Part shown: piece after piece, positions 18,979 to 27,389 of the stretch
Position numbering within the stretch: position 1 is the first letter of the stretch
How the letters are laid out: the number at the start of each line of letters is the position of its first letter
Source of the DNA: a virus
Direction: 5' to 3' (one strand)
Length of the DNA: 64,000 nucleotides
IMG/VR virus record: IMGVR_UViG_3300010885_044017
Span: 87,914 to 151,913 of that record
The notes under the pieces: generated by a model
Told to the model about the DNA's origin: nothing
Database searches by the model: none
Seen by the model: the letters and a program-made list of their open reading frames with translations, nothing else
Position numbers and translations under genes: made by a program

Positions 18979-19727
18979 TAGTTTATTCAAATTCTTGCAG
19001 TTTTGGTAGCATTCAAGAGCATGTTATTTACCCTGAATTGGTATCAACTGAACTTAAAGGAAAATTATTAAACGAGGGAATTCCAGGTTCGTGTAACCGA
19101 CGTATTATACGTAGTTCTATTAGATCGCTAATTGATATTAGAAAACACCACATTGGGCCTGTACTAGCATTGATTGGATTAACATTTATCAGTAGAACCG
19201 AACTATGGCAACCACATTTGCCATCCAATGGCAACGACGGAGATTTTCACCCAATCACAAGTTTATCTATAAAGAAACTCGATTGGTCTACCGGGCTAGT
19301 TAATACTAAACACAATGTATACGAATATGCCGATTCTGAAGTAAAAAATTACTATAAACAGTGGCTTCTACACTTTAGTAAAGAAGCAGAAGTTACTAAT
19401 TTACTGACCGATATAATTATGTTTGAGTCTTTTGCTAAATCCAATGGCATTGACTGTTTAATTTTTTGTAACTGTCAAAAATTTCCATCATTACCTGAGG
19501 TGTCGACCTCGGCTCCTTTTTTAAATAGTTTAGTAGAATTTTCATATACAAAAAATTCCATTATTGATTTATGGAATTTTAGTTTTGCAGATTTTGCTTT
19601 GGACAACGGGTATCAGCCTAAGGACTATTTAAAATATGGAGCGAATGGGCATCCAGGAAAAGTTGCCCATGAAAAATTTGGGTTTCATCTACTAGAAATA
19701 TACAAGACAAATATTACTAAAGAGTAA
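18975..19727 (+). CDS. SGNH-hydrolase-like protein
   Basis: 250 residues, starting in an ATGA overlap with the gp55 stop. The N-terminus YSNSCSFG with Ser7 and Ser9 resembles the block I serine of SGNH hydrolases, NEGIPGSCNRR the block II glycine, and GHPGKVAHEKFG near residues 226-237 the C-terminal histidine block. Similar proteins occur in marine phages and may act on polysaccharide or lipid esters, or modify phage-made sugars. Base composition is more AT-rich than the flanking gp55 and gp47, suggesting separate acquisition. The precise substrate cannot be read from the sequence. Confidence 0.6.
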   Translation: MIVYSNSCSFGSIQEHVIYPELVSTELKGKLLNEGIPGSCNRRIIRSSIRSLIDIRKHHIGPVLALIGLTFISRTELWQPHLPSNGNDGDFHPITSLSIKKLDWSTGLVNTKHNVYEYADSEVKNYYKQWLLHFSKEAEVTNLLTDIIMFESFAKSNGIDCLIFCNCQKFPSLPEVSTSAPFLNSLVEFSYTKNSIIDLWNFSFADFALDNGYQPKDYLKYGANGHPGKVAHEKFGFHLLEIYKTNITKE

Positions 19728-19735
19728 ATCAGTGG

Positions 19736-19765
19736 TTGCAAATGTATGGATAAATTTGCTACACT
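19736..19765 (+). promoter_or_regulatory. Possible sigma70-like promoter before gp47
   Basis: TTGCAA at 19736-19741 and TACACT at 19760-19765, spacer 18. Transcription would begin at about 19772, the gp47 ATG, which also lacks a Shine-Dalgarno sequence. This agrees with the leaderless arrangement seen elsewhere in the window, but both hexamers are imperfect. Confidence 0.4.
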
Positions 19766-19771
19766 ATGTAA

Positions 19772-20791
19772 ATGACCAACTTATTTAAAAAAGCAGCAGT
19801 TTTCACAGACATACATTTTGGCTTGAAAAGCAACAGCACCTTGCACAACGAGGATTGTTTGGCATTTGTCAAATGGGCCACTGCTCGGGCCCGGGCAGAA
19901 GGCTGTGAAACTTGTATTTTTACCGGTGACTGGCACAACAATCGTGCGTCGATCAATATTCTCACACTGGGCTACAGCCTACGTGCTTTGGAGCATTTGA
20001 ATGAAAACTTTTCGCAAACATTCTTTATTCCCGGCAATCACGATTTATATTATCGTGACAAGCGTGATGTACAAAGTGTGGAGTGGGCCCGACACCTGGC
20101 CAACATCCATATTTGTAACGATTGGACTACTATGGGCGATGTTACTATTGCTCCGTGGCTGGTGGGCGACGACCATAAACGATTAAAGAAGCTGTCCGGC
20201 AAGTACATGTTTGGGCATTTTGAACTGCCGGGCTACTTGATGAATGCCATGGTGGCCATGCCGGATCACGGTGAAGTCGATCCTCGAACGGATTTGACCG
20301 GATTTGAACATGTTTATTCTGGACACTTTCATAAAAGACAAACTAGAGGCAATGTCACTTACTTGGGCAACTGTTTCCCGCACAACTATGCTGATGCCGG
20401 TGACGATGATAGAGGCCTAATGATACTGGAGTGGGATCATGAACCGGTGTATCATGCATGGCCCGATCAGCCCAGATATCGTGTGTTTCAACTCAGTGAT
20501 GTACTCAAGCACACCGAGTCCATGTTGGAACCCAATATGCATGTTAGAGTTAACCTAGACATTGATATTAGTTACGAAGAAGCCACTTTTATCAAAGAAA
20601 CTTTTATAGATACGTATAAGTTACGAGAGATTACACTTATACCGGCCAAAGTGACAGAGTTGTCTGATTACGAAATAGCTGGCAATATTAATTTTGAAAG
20701 TGTGGATCAAATTGTGTTTGGACAGTTGAGCAACATCGAAAGCGAACAATTCAATAAAAATCTGTTATTAGATATCTATAGGAATTTATAA
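19772..20791 (+). CDS. 47: Recombination endonuclease subunit gp47 (Mre11/SbcD-like)
   Basis: 339 residues, the same length as T4 gp47. The metallophosphoesterase motifs are all present: FTDIHFG (Asp13, His15), FTGDWHNNR, PGNHD, a central GHFEL, and the final SGHFHK. With gp46 it forms the Mre11/Rad50-type nuclease that resects DNA ends for recombination-dependent replication and helps degrade host DNA. Unlike T4, gp46 does not follow directly: two radical SAM genes lie in between. Its stop codon overlaps the next ATG (TAATG). Identity is secure. Confidence 0.96.
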   Translation: MTNLFKKAAVFTDIHFGLKSNSTLHNEDCLAFVKWATARARAEGCETCIFTGDWHNNRASINILTLGYSLRALEHLNENFSQTFFIPGNHDLYYRDKRDVQSVEWARHLANIHICNDWTTMGDVTIAPWLVGDDHKRLKKLSGKYMFGHFELPGYLMNAMVAMPDHGEVDPRTDLTGFEHVYSGHFHKRQTRGNVTYLGNCFPHNYADAGDDDRGLMILEWDHEPVYHAWPDQPRYRVFQLSDVLKHTESMLEPNMHVRVNLDIDISYEEATFIKETFIDTYKLREITLIPAKVTELSDYEIAGNINFESVDQIVFGQLSNIESEQFNKNLLLDIYRNL

Positions 20792-21915
20792 TGTCTGACT
20801 CTTTTTGTGTTAATCCTTGGATTAGTATGCACTATTTCATGGGCAAACAAATTAATCCTTGCTGTTTGTTTGCAGGCGGGATAAAAACAAACAACATCAA
20901 TGAATATGCCAATAGTACACAATTGGCCAACATAAAACAAAATTTACTCGACAATAAAAAAATTAACGAATGTGCTACCTGTTGGAATCAAGAAAGTCAA
21001 GGCGGTGTCAGCAAACGCCAACAAGATAATAAAACTTACAAGAAAATATTTGATTATCAATTTAAAAATCAACTAACAGAACCCAATACCAATTTTGTTG
21101 AATACTATGTTAGGTTGGGAAATCATTGCAATATACGATGCACTACCTGTAACGATACACTAAGTACTGGCTGGATAAGTGAAAAGAAAAAATTCAATTT
21201 GCCGTCGGGTCCTGTGCTGAATATTACATCTGCAGATCCAATTTGGCAACACCTCAAAGACCATGCAAAGAATATAGCCAGCATAGAATTCATCGGGGGC
21301 GAACCGTTTATGATGAACATCGACGAACAACGCGATTTATTTGATTATTTTGTAAAGTCCGGCGATGCTAGACATATTAAATTAAAATACAATACAAACG
21401 GCACACGTATGCCTGCAGAACAAATAGAATTCTGGAGCAAATTTGGTGAGATTGAGTTAAATGTTAGTATGGACGGAGTAGAGAATCAATTTGAATATTT
21501 AAGATTTCCGGCAGTATGGTCTGAATTTGATGCAAATTTAACCAAGTACAAAGAATTGGCCACGATATTACCTAATTTAAAATTAACGGTGATGCACACA
21601 TTGAGTATATTTAATATTGGGTATGTGCAAAAAACTATAGATTATTGTAAAGAAAAAGAAATTGCAATATTTTTTAATATGTTACATGCTCCAACTTATT
21701 TTAATCTTTATAATTTTACAGCCGATGTGTCTGAATGGATACAAAATCAAATCAATGAGGTTGATGATACAACTATTAAAAATATACATGACCGTTTATC
21801 AAAGGAACCAGGTTTCTCCAATTCAAAGTTTTTGAGTAAATGCCAAGAACTTGACCGTCGTAGAGGATTAAGTATAGCAGAAACATTTCCAGAATTGTAC
21901 CAATGTTTAACTTAG
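20791..21915 (+). CDS. Radical SAM protein with auxiliary Cys clusters (twitch/SPASM type)
   Basis: 374 residues, ATG overlapping the gp47 stop. The radical SAM cluster motif is CNIRCTTC (Cys113, Cys117, Cys120), which would bind a 4Fe-4S cluster and cleave S-adenosylmethionine to a 5'-deoxyadenosyl radical. IEFIGGEPFM supplies the GGE SAM-binding motif and NVSMDGVENQFEYLR the typical beta-strand. Unusually, extra cysteines lie before the core (NPCC near residue 28, and ECATCW near 67-70), suggesting an auxiliary cluster placed N-terminally. The substrate is unknown; peptide, sugar or tRNA are all possible. It is the most diverged of the four radical SAM proteins in this operon. Confidence 0.85.
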   Translation: MSDSFCVNPWISMHYFMGKQINPCCLFAGGIKTNNINEYANSTQLANIKQNLLDNKKINECATCWNQESQGGVSKRQQDNKTYKKIFDYQFKNQLTEPNTNFVEYYVRLGNHCNIRCTTCNDTLSTGWISEKKKFNLPSGPVLNITSADPIWQHLKDHAKNIASIEFIGGEPFMMNIDEQRDLFDYFVKSGDARHIKLKYNTNGTRMPAEQIEFWSKFGEIELNVSMDGVENQFEYLRFPAVWSEFDANLTKYKELATILPNLKLTVMHTLSIFNIGYVQKTIDYCKEKEIAIFFNMLHAPTYFNLYNFTADVSEWIQNQINEVDDTTIKNIHDRLSKEPGFSNSKFLSKCQELDRRRGLSIAETFPELYQCLT

Positions 21916-22868
21916 ATCAAATCACTACGTTAGATATTGAAACTATTAATAATTGCAACGCTCTTTGTCCTTTATGTCTGCGAGGAGAAGGAATGACCAC
22001 GAATGATCGATTGGATTGGACTCAAGTAATCAAACAAATACCCGATACTGTCTGGCAACAGGTTAAAAAAATTAATTTTAATGGCACAACAGGTGACAAT
22101 CTAATGCATCCAGAAATTGCAGATATTTTGGCATGGGCCATTAACAATACCAATGCACAGGTTATTTTACATACCAATGGTAGTTTAAGAAACACCACCT
22201 GGTGGGGCAATTTAGGAAAAGTATTTGGTACCAAGCATCGTGTGGTATTTGGTATAGACGGGTTAGAGGATACTCACAATGTGTATCGAGTAAACACAGA
22301 TTGGCAAAAAATTATAGATAATGCAAAGGCTTTTATCGACGTAGGCGGCTGTGCTGTTTGGCAATTTATTATATTTGACCACAATCGGCATCAAATTGAT
22401 GAGTGCAGGGCATTAAGTGAAAAATTAGGGTTCCGCAAGTTTTTACCTATACTTCAAGATCGATTTGATGCTACTGGGACTCAAGGCCAAATACAACGTG
22501 CAAATATCGTCGCAGTACCTGTTGATACTATCATAAAGCCAACTAGCAATAATTTCAATAAAAAGAAGTTTACACAAGTAAAAGTTGATTGTCTGAGTCA
22601 AAAAACAGGATGGGTCAGCATATATGCAGATGGTACCATATGGCCTTGCTGTTGGTTAATGGGGTGGCACTTGGCTAAACATCAAAAAACTCAATATGCA
22701 ATTATCAACTATCATTTTAAGAAAATATTAAATATTGACTTTGCACAAATTAGTCTTTATAATAAGACGCTAGAAGAAATTATTGGCAGTGATTTGTGGC
22801 AAAAAAGATTTCCAGATAGTTTTAACAACAACCCAAACTTGGTGTGTGTACAACAATGTTCAAAATAA
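21903..22868 (+). CDS. Radical SAM protein, paralogue 2
   Basis: 321 residues, starting 13 bases inside the preceding gene. Core motif CNALCPLC (Cys18, Cys22, Cys25). FNGTTGDNLMHPEI replaces the usual GGE region, FGIDGLEDTHNVYR is shared with paralogues 3 and 4, and a C-terminal auxiliary cluster is suggested by WPCCWLMGW and the terminal CVQQC. These are features of SPASM/twitch radical SAM enzymes, which often modify peptides. No precursor peptide is evident beside it. It overlaps the start of gp46 by 13 bases. Confidence 0.85.
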   Translation: MFNLDQITTLDIETINNCNALCPLCLRGEGMTTNDRLDWTQVIKQIPDTVWQQVKKINFNGTTGDNLMHPEIADILAWAINNTNAQVILHTNGSLRNTTWWGNLGKVFGTKHRVVFGIDGLEDTHNVYRVNTDWQKIIDNAKAFIDVGGCAVWQFIIFDHNRHQIDECRALSEKLGFRKFLPILQDRFDATGTQGQIQRANIVAVPVDTIIKPTSNNFNKKKFTQVKVDCLSQKTGWVSIYADGTIWPCCWLMGWHLAKHQKTQYAIINYHFKKILNIDFAQISLYNKTLEEIIGSDLWQKRFPDSFNNNPNLVCVQQCSK

Positions 22869-24625
22869 AAGATTTAACTGTAAAAAATTTCATGAGCGTG
22901 GGCAACAGCACCCAGGCTGTAAACTTTGACCGTCAAGACTTGACCTTGGTGCTGGGTGAAAACTTGGACTTGGGTGGAGACGATTCTGGTGCTAGAAACG
23001 GCACCGGTAAGACCACCATCATCAATGCTCTCAGTTATGCCTTGTATGGCAATGCACTAACCAATATCCGTAAAGAAAACTTGATCAATAAAACCAATCA
23101 AAAAAACATGATGGTGACTGTGGATTTTGAAAAGGATGGAGAAACTTATAGAATTGAACGTGGCAGAAAACCCAATGTCATGCGTTTCTTTGTGGGAGAT
23201 ACAGAACGAGAAATCACCGATGATGCTCAAGGTGATTCAAGAGAAACACAAGCAGAAATAGAACGCATGTTGGGCATGAGCCACGACATGTTCAAACACA
23301 TTGTAGCACTCAACACCTATACCGAACCATTTCTTGCCCTGCGTGCCAACGATCAAAGATCTATCATCGAACAGTTGCTGGGCATTACATTACTAAGTGA
23401 AAAAGCTGATCGACTAAAAGAACAGAACAAAGCCACTCGAGATTCAATTACGCAAGAAGAATATCGTATCAAGGCCGTGGGCGATGCCAATGTGCGTGTA
23501 CAAGAACAAATTGAAAACTTAAAGCGTAGACAAACCTTATGGAAGACTCGACATGACGCAGACATTGCCAACCTGGAGACGGCGCTCGATCAGTTACTCG
23601 AGCTTGATATCGATCAAGAGATTGGGGCACACCGGGCACTTACGGCGTATCTTCAAAAGAAGAAAGACATCAGTGACGTACAGTCCTATCTTCGACGTTC
23701 TGCACAGGATCAAGTACGTGAAACTAAAGCTATTGAAAAACTCCAGCAAGAGATCGCATCGCTGCATGACCATCAGTGTCACACCTGTGGGCAGGAGTTC
23801 CACGACGAGCGGCATGTACAGGTCTTGGAGGCTAAACAACAGGATTTAACTGTGGCTGAAGAAAATTTGATCACTGCTGTCAACGATGTGGCGGCATTTA
23901 CCGAAGCTGTGACTACATTGGGCGAACTGGGCTCGGCACCTGCTACGTTTTATGATCAAGAACAAGATGCTGTGCAACACAGAGCCAGCGTGGCCAGTTT
24001 GCAACAACAGTTAGCCGTGAAAAGCGAGGAAGACGATCCTTATCGTGATCAAATTGCAGAAATGCAAAGTCAAGGCATTGAGGAAATTAGTTATGATGCT
24101 ATCAACACCCTGACCAATGTGCGAGAACATCAAGAGTTTCTGTTAAAGTTATTGACTAATAAAGATTCGTTTATTCGCAAACGTATCATTGATCAAAATC
24201 TAAGTTACTTAAATGCTAGACTGGGACAATATCTAGACCGTATTGGTTTACCGCACACTGTGAAATTCCTTAACGACCTAACTGTAAGCATCACTGAACT
24301 GGGAAGAGATCTAGACTTTGACAACTTGAGCCGTGGCGAGCGTAATCGTTTAATACTTTCCTTGAGCTGGAGTTTCCGCGATGTGTGGGAAAGTTTATAT
24401 CAACCCATCAACTTGTTGTTTATAGACGAGTTGATTGATTCCGGGCTTGACTCATCGGGAGTTGAAAACAGCTTGGCTATTCTTAAAAAAATGTCCAGGG
24501 AAGGTAATAAATCAATTTGGCTGGTAAGTCACAAGGATGAACTGGTTGGTAGGGTCAACAACACTCTTAAAGTAGTTAAAGAACACGGCTATACCACTTA
24601 CAACACGGATGTAGAAATTGTATAA
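22856..24625 (+). CDS. 46: Recombination endonuclease subunit gp46 (Rad50/SbcC-like)
   Basis: Starting at the ATG at 22856 gives 589 residues (T4: 560); an earlier ATG at 22844 would add four residues but lies deeper in the upstream gene. Walker A is GARNGTGKTT at residues 45-54, followed by long coiled coils flanking a zinc hook CHTCG (Cys308, Cys311), an ABC signature LSRGERNRL near 490, and Walker B LLFIDELIDSGLD near 521. This is the ATPase partner of gp47 in DNA end resection. It is embedded among radical SAM genes on both sides, with overlapping starts and stops, so it is co-translated with them. Confidence 0.95.
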   Translation: MFKIKDLTVKNFMSVGNSTQAVNFDRQDLTLVLGENLDLGGDDSGARNGTGKTTIINALSYALYGNALTNIRKENLINKTNQKNMMVTVDFEKDGETYRIERGRKPNVMRFFVGDTEREITDDAQGDSRETQAEIERMLGMSHDMFKHIVALNTYTEPFLALRANDQRSIIEQLLGITLLSEKADRLKEQNKATRDSITQEEYRIKAVGDANVRVQEQIENLKRRQTLWKTRHDADIANLETALDQLLELDIDQEIGAHRALTAYLQKKKDISDVQSYLRRSAQDQVRETKAIEKLQQEIASLHDHQCHTCGQEFHDERHVQVLEAKQQDLTVAEENLITAVNDVAAFTEAVTTLGELGSAPATFYDQEQDAVQHRASVASLQQQLAVKSEEDDPYRDQIAEMQSQGIEEISYDAINTLTNVREHQEFLLKLLTNKDSFIRKRIIDQNLSYLNARLGQYLDRIGLPHTVKFLNDLTVSITELGRDLDFDNLSRGERNRLILSLSWSFRDVWESLYQPINLLFIDELIDSGLDSSGVENSLAILKKMSREGNKSIWLVSHKDELVGRVNNTLKVVKEHGYTTYNTDVEIV

Positions 24626-25454
24626 GGTCTTGCACATCGAACCCACTGATGTTTGTCACGCCACTTGCGCCTTGTGTGCTAGAGAAACCGATTCAAATTT
24701 TGATAAAAATAAAAAACATCATTTGTCTGTGGATCGAATCAAAGATAAATTTGACACTGAATTTATAAAAAATCTAGACAAAATGTTCATGTGTGGCAAC
24801 TACGGCGACCCAGCTGCTGGAAAACATACTTTAGAAATATACGATTACTTTAGATCCGTTAATACTGAAATTACACTAGGCATGAATACCAATGGTGGCA
24901 TTCGCGAATCTTGGTGGTGGACTCAAATTGGATCAATATTCAATCAACCGCGGGACTATGTTGTATTCAGCATCGACGGACTAGAAGACACCAATCGTAT
25001 ATATAGAAAAGGTGTAAGTTGGAATGTTATTATGGCCAATGCTCAAGCATTTATTGTTGCAGGTGGCTCAGCACATTGGGACATGTTGGTGTATCGGCAT
25101 AACGAACATCAAGTTGATGCTTGTGAACAACTGGCACGTGACATGGGATTCAAATGGTTTAGAGCCAAAGTGAGTCGACGTCCGCTGGCCAATGGATTAG
25201 AGTATCCCATCAAATGGCAATCACCTTTAGAAAAAACTGGTACTGTAGAGTGTTTTGCGTTAAACGAACAAAGTATATACATAGATGCTCAAGGTCGTGT
25301 TAGCCCGTGTTGTTGGCTAGGTTCTAGACAACAGGATTTTGATTTTAAAGGGGTTGCCACTGCATCAAATCCTGTATGCCGTGCAACATGTAGCACCCAT
25401 AGTAAAAAAACTACATTTACTGCACAATGGCAACGTGAGGTTGAACTATGCTAG
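24618..25454 (+). CDS. Radical SAM protein, paralogue 3
   Basis: 278 residues from a TTG start at 24618 that overlaps the gp46 stop; no ATG is available before the cluster motif. Core motif CHATCALC (Cys13, Cys17, Cys20), then MCGNYGDPAAG in the SAM-binding position, FSIDGLEDTNRIYR, and a C-terminal SPCCWLG plus CRATC likely to bind an auxiliary cluster. It is clearly related to paralogues 2 and 4 along its whole length (for example MNTNGGIRESWWW against HTNGSLRNTTWW). It overlaps the next start by 7 bases. The substrate is unknown. Confidence 0.85.
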   Translation: MYKVLHIEPTDVCHATCALCARETDSNFDKNKKHHLSVDRIKDKFDTEFIKNLDKMFMCGNYGDPAAGKHTLEIYDYFRSVNTEITLGMNTNGGIRESWWWTQIGSIFNQPRDYVVFSIDGLEDTNRIYRKGVSWNVIMANAQAFIVAGGSAHWDMLVYRHNEHQVDACEQLARDMGFKWFRAKVSRRPLANGLEYPIKWQSPLEKTGTVECFALNEQSIYIDAQGRVSPCCWLGSRQQDFDFKGVATASNPVCRATCSTHSKKTTFTAQWQREVELC

Positions 25455-26452
25455 CCACCTGGCATTTTCATATCGAAATATCTAGTAAATGTACACTACG
25501 TTGTCCTAGATGTGCTAGACAAGAAGTTCCCGACACACTGGTCAATACTGAACTGGATTTAGAATTCTTTAAACGTAACTTTACAGCAGAATTTATTATA
25601 AACAATGTAGAAAAGATCACCTTCTGCGGCGACGACGGAGATCCTGTATATGCACATGACTTGATTTCTGTAATACATTATGTTAAAAGTGTCAAACCGG
25701 TGGAGTTTGTCATCATTACAAACGGTAGCTATAAGCGAGCAGAATGGTGGGCAGAGCTGGGTGCTATGCTAACAGAAAAAGACACTGTACACTTTAGTAT
25801 AGATGGATGGGACAATGCCAGTAATAATTTATATCGTGTAAACAGCGATTTCAACAGCATTACCCAGGGCATAACAGCATTGAGAACCGCTAGCCAATGT
25901 CGCTTGATATGGGCCGCTATAGCATTTAAGTTTAACCAAGAATATCTAGGACAAATGAAAAACTATGCTGCTGCATTGGGGATGGATGCGTTTCAATTGA
26001 CCAAAAGTACCAAATTTGGCAGTGTATATCCCAGTTACGGTGCTAACGATCCGTTAGAACCCAGTGATAAATTTGTCAGCAACACACTTAGATTTGAACG
26101 AGAGCAAATCGATTTTACCAATCGAGCACCTGTCACGCACCCAATTAATTTTGAATTATATACTCAGAATCAAGATAGAACACCGGTGGTACCTTTGTGC
26201 GAAATAGGTAATAAAGGATTATACATAGATGCTCGCGGTAGATTATTTCCGTGCTGTTGGGTAGCTAATAGGTATAACCACAATCAAGAATGGCAAACAT
26301 TAGCAGAACAGTTCGATTTACACCACCGTACATTAACAGAGGCTTTATCCAGCAGTTTTTGGAGAGAAGAATTTCAAACATTCAAGTGGCAAGAATGCCA
26401 AACAAAATGTTCCGCAAGGGTCGTAAATCAAGATTATGCGACACAGTGGTGA
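25448..26452 (+). CDS. Radical SAM protein, paralogue 4
   Basis: 334 residues. Core motif CTLRCPRC (Cys15, Cys19, Cys22), then FCGDDGDPVYAHD, ITNGSYKRAEWW and FSIDGWDNASNNLYR, matching paralogues 2 and 3, and a C-terminal FPCCWVANRY with CQTKC that suggests a SPASM/twitch cluster. It is the last radical SAM gene of the operon and is followed after 19 bases by a GIY-YIG nuclease gene. Function is inferred only at family level. Confidence 0.85.
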   Translation: MLATWHFHIEISSKCTLRCPRCARQEVPDTLVNTELDLEFFKRNFTAEFIINNVEKITFCGDDGDPVYAHDLISVIHYVKSVKPVEFVIITNGSYKRAEWWAELGAMLTEKDTVHFSIDGWDNASNNLYRVNSDFNSITQGITALRTASQCRLIWAAIAFKFNQEYLGQMKNYAAALGMDAFQLTKSTKFGSVYPSYGANDPLEPSDKFVSNTLRFEREQIDFTNRAPVTHPINFELYTQNQDRTPVVPLCEIGNKGLYIDARGRLFPCCWVANRYNHNQEWQTLAEQFDLHHRTLTEALSSSFWREEFQTFKWQECQTKCSARVVNQDYATQW

Positions 26453-26471
26453 TCGATGATAACTACTATGC

Positions 26472-26924
26472 ATGACATGGCTATTCAAAAACTCTCTTGT
26501 AGAAACCTTACCCGAAGACTGTGTTGGATTTGTATATCTTATAACAAATTTAACTACAGGCAGGAGATATATTGGCAAAAAATTAGCCAAGTTTGCAAAA
26601 ACAACTTACAAGACAGTGAAATTAAAAAACGGCACCAAGCGAAAGAAAAAGATTAGAAGTAAGATCGATAGTGACTGGCAATCATATTACGGATCAAACG
26701 CAGAACTAAATGCAGACGTGGAGAAATTAGGCGTTGACAATTTTTCAAGAGAAATACTATACTACTGCAACAGTAAAGCTGAATGCAGTTACATAGAAGC
26801 AAGAGAACAATTCAGACACCAAGTCTTGGAATCAGACAATTACTACAATGGCCAAATAGCCTGTAGAATCCATGGCTCTCATATTAAAAATAAAATAGAC
26901 ACCCGGTCGACAGTAACAAACTAG
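26472..26924 (+). CDS. GIY-YIG endonuclease (homing type)
   Basis: 150 residues. FVYLITNLTTGRRYIGKK at residues 20-37 is the GIY-YIG motif pair; a conserved-looking Glu lies in SYIEAREQ near 115. Lys/Arg-rich residues about 43-62 may contact DNA. Such free-standing nucleases spread through T4-like genomes by cutting phages that lack them and being copied in during repair. It sits at the edge of the radical SAM cassette and immediately before the structured RNA region, both typical of mobile insertions. No downstream C-terminal DNA-binding domain is obvious. Confidence 0.8.
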   Translation: MTWLFKNSLVETLPEDCVGFVYLITNLTTGRRYIGKKLAKFAKTTYKTVKLKNGTKRKKKIRSKIDSDWQSYYGSNAELNADVEKLGVDNFSREILYYCNSKAECSYIEAREQFRHQVLESDNYYNGQIACRIHGSHIKNKIDTRSTVTN

Positions 26925-27310
26925 CACAGGTTAAACTCGTGTGCCTATGACAACCGGATAATAACGGGGACGGAAGACTCTTGCTGTCAAGAGCACTCAA
27001 TCAGTATCCTTGACAGGACCATGATCGGATATGCCTATAACCGGTTTGATTGTTTGAAAAGTAGTAGGAACAGGCTAAAAGAGTGGGTAATGCCCACACG
27101 TGGTTAAATGTGTTAGCGTATGTTTAACCGCCGCCGTTGTATAAAGACAGAACGAGCAGGTACCGGACAACCGCCTGTGTGTACGCAAGTACGTAGTTCT
27201 AACGCTAAGTGACTGGTTCAACTCGGATGAAGCAGATCATTTTTGCCCTTGAGCGGGCAAAGTGTGACCAAAGAATCTGGATGAAACGGGAAGCAAACTG
27301 CTTTCGTTAA
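26925..27310 (+). ncRNA. Candidate structured non-coding RNA
   Basis: The 465-base gap holds no gene but many pairings. CTCTTG/CAAGAG (26978-26993) forms a hairpin with a four-base loop, and CTGTCAAG can instead pair with CTTGACAG near 27009-27016. AACCGG (about 26952) matches CCGGTT (about 27041). GTGGG/CCCAC pairs at 27083-27097. GGTTAAA/TTTAACC pairs at 27102-27128, and its loop TTAGCGT matches ACGCTAA at 27202-27208, a seven-pair pseudoknot. GTAC-GCAA-GTAC at 27181-27192 has a GNRA loop. TTTGCCC/GGGCAAA at 27242-27261 lies inside CAGAT/ATCTG. AAGCA/TGCTT lies at 27291-27304. It does not match tRNA, tmRNA or RNase P RNA, and no group I core was found. Strand is inferred from the GNRA loop. 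Confidence 0.55.
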
Positions 27311-27348
27311 TAATAAAAAAAAAGATTTCTGAACGAAGTGAAAGAAAT

Positions 27349-27367
27349 AGATTAGCTCTGCTAATCT
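27349..27367 (-). terminator. Terminator-like hairpin after the gp26 operon
   Basis: A perfect 8-base stem AGATTAGC/GCTAATCT with a 3-base loop. Read on the minus strand it is followed by a U-rich tract (ATTTCTTT) and lies just past the stop at 27390, so it probably ends the gp26 transcript before it opposes the RNA candidate. Confidence 0.5.
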
Positions 27368-27389
27368 CAAAAGGATAGGCTCGAAGAAA

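Noticed and set aside
27010-27042. TTGACA and TATAAC as a promoter inside the RNA region
   Set aside because: The spacer is 20 bases, too long, and both elements take part in the predicted RNA pairings.
27205-27235. tRNA T-arm-like GGTTCAACTC
   Set aside because: The flanking bases do not form the T stem and no acceptor, D or anticodon arms are present at tRNA spacing.
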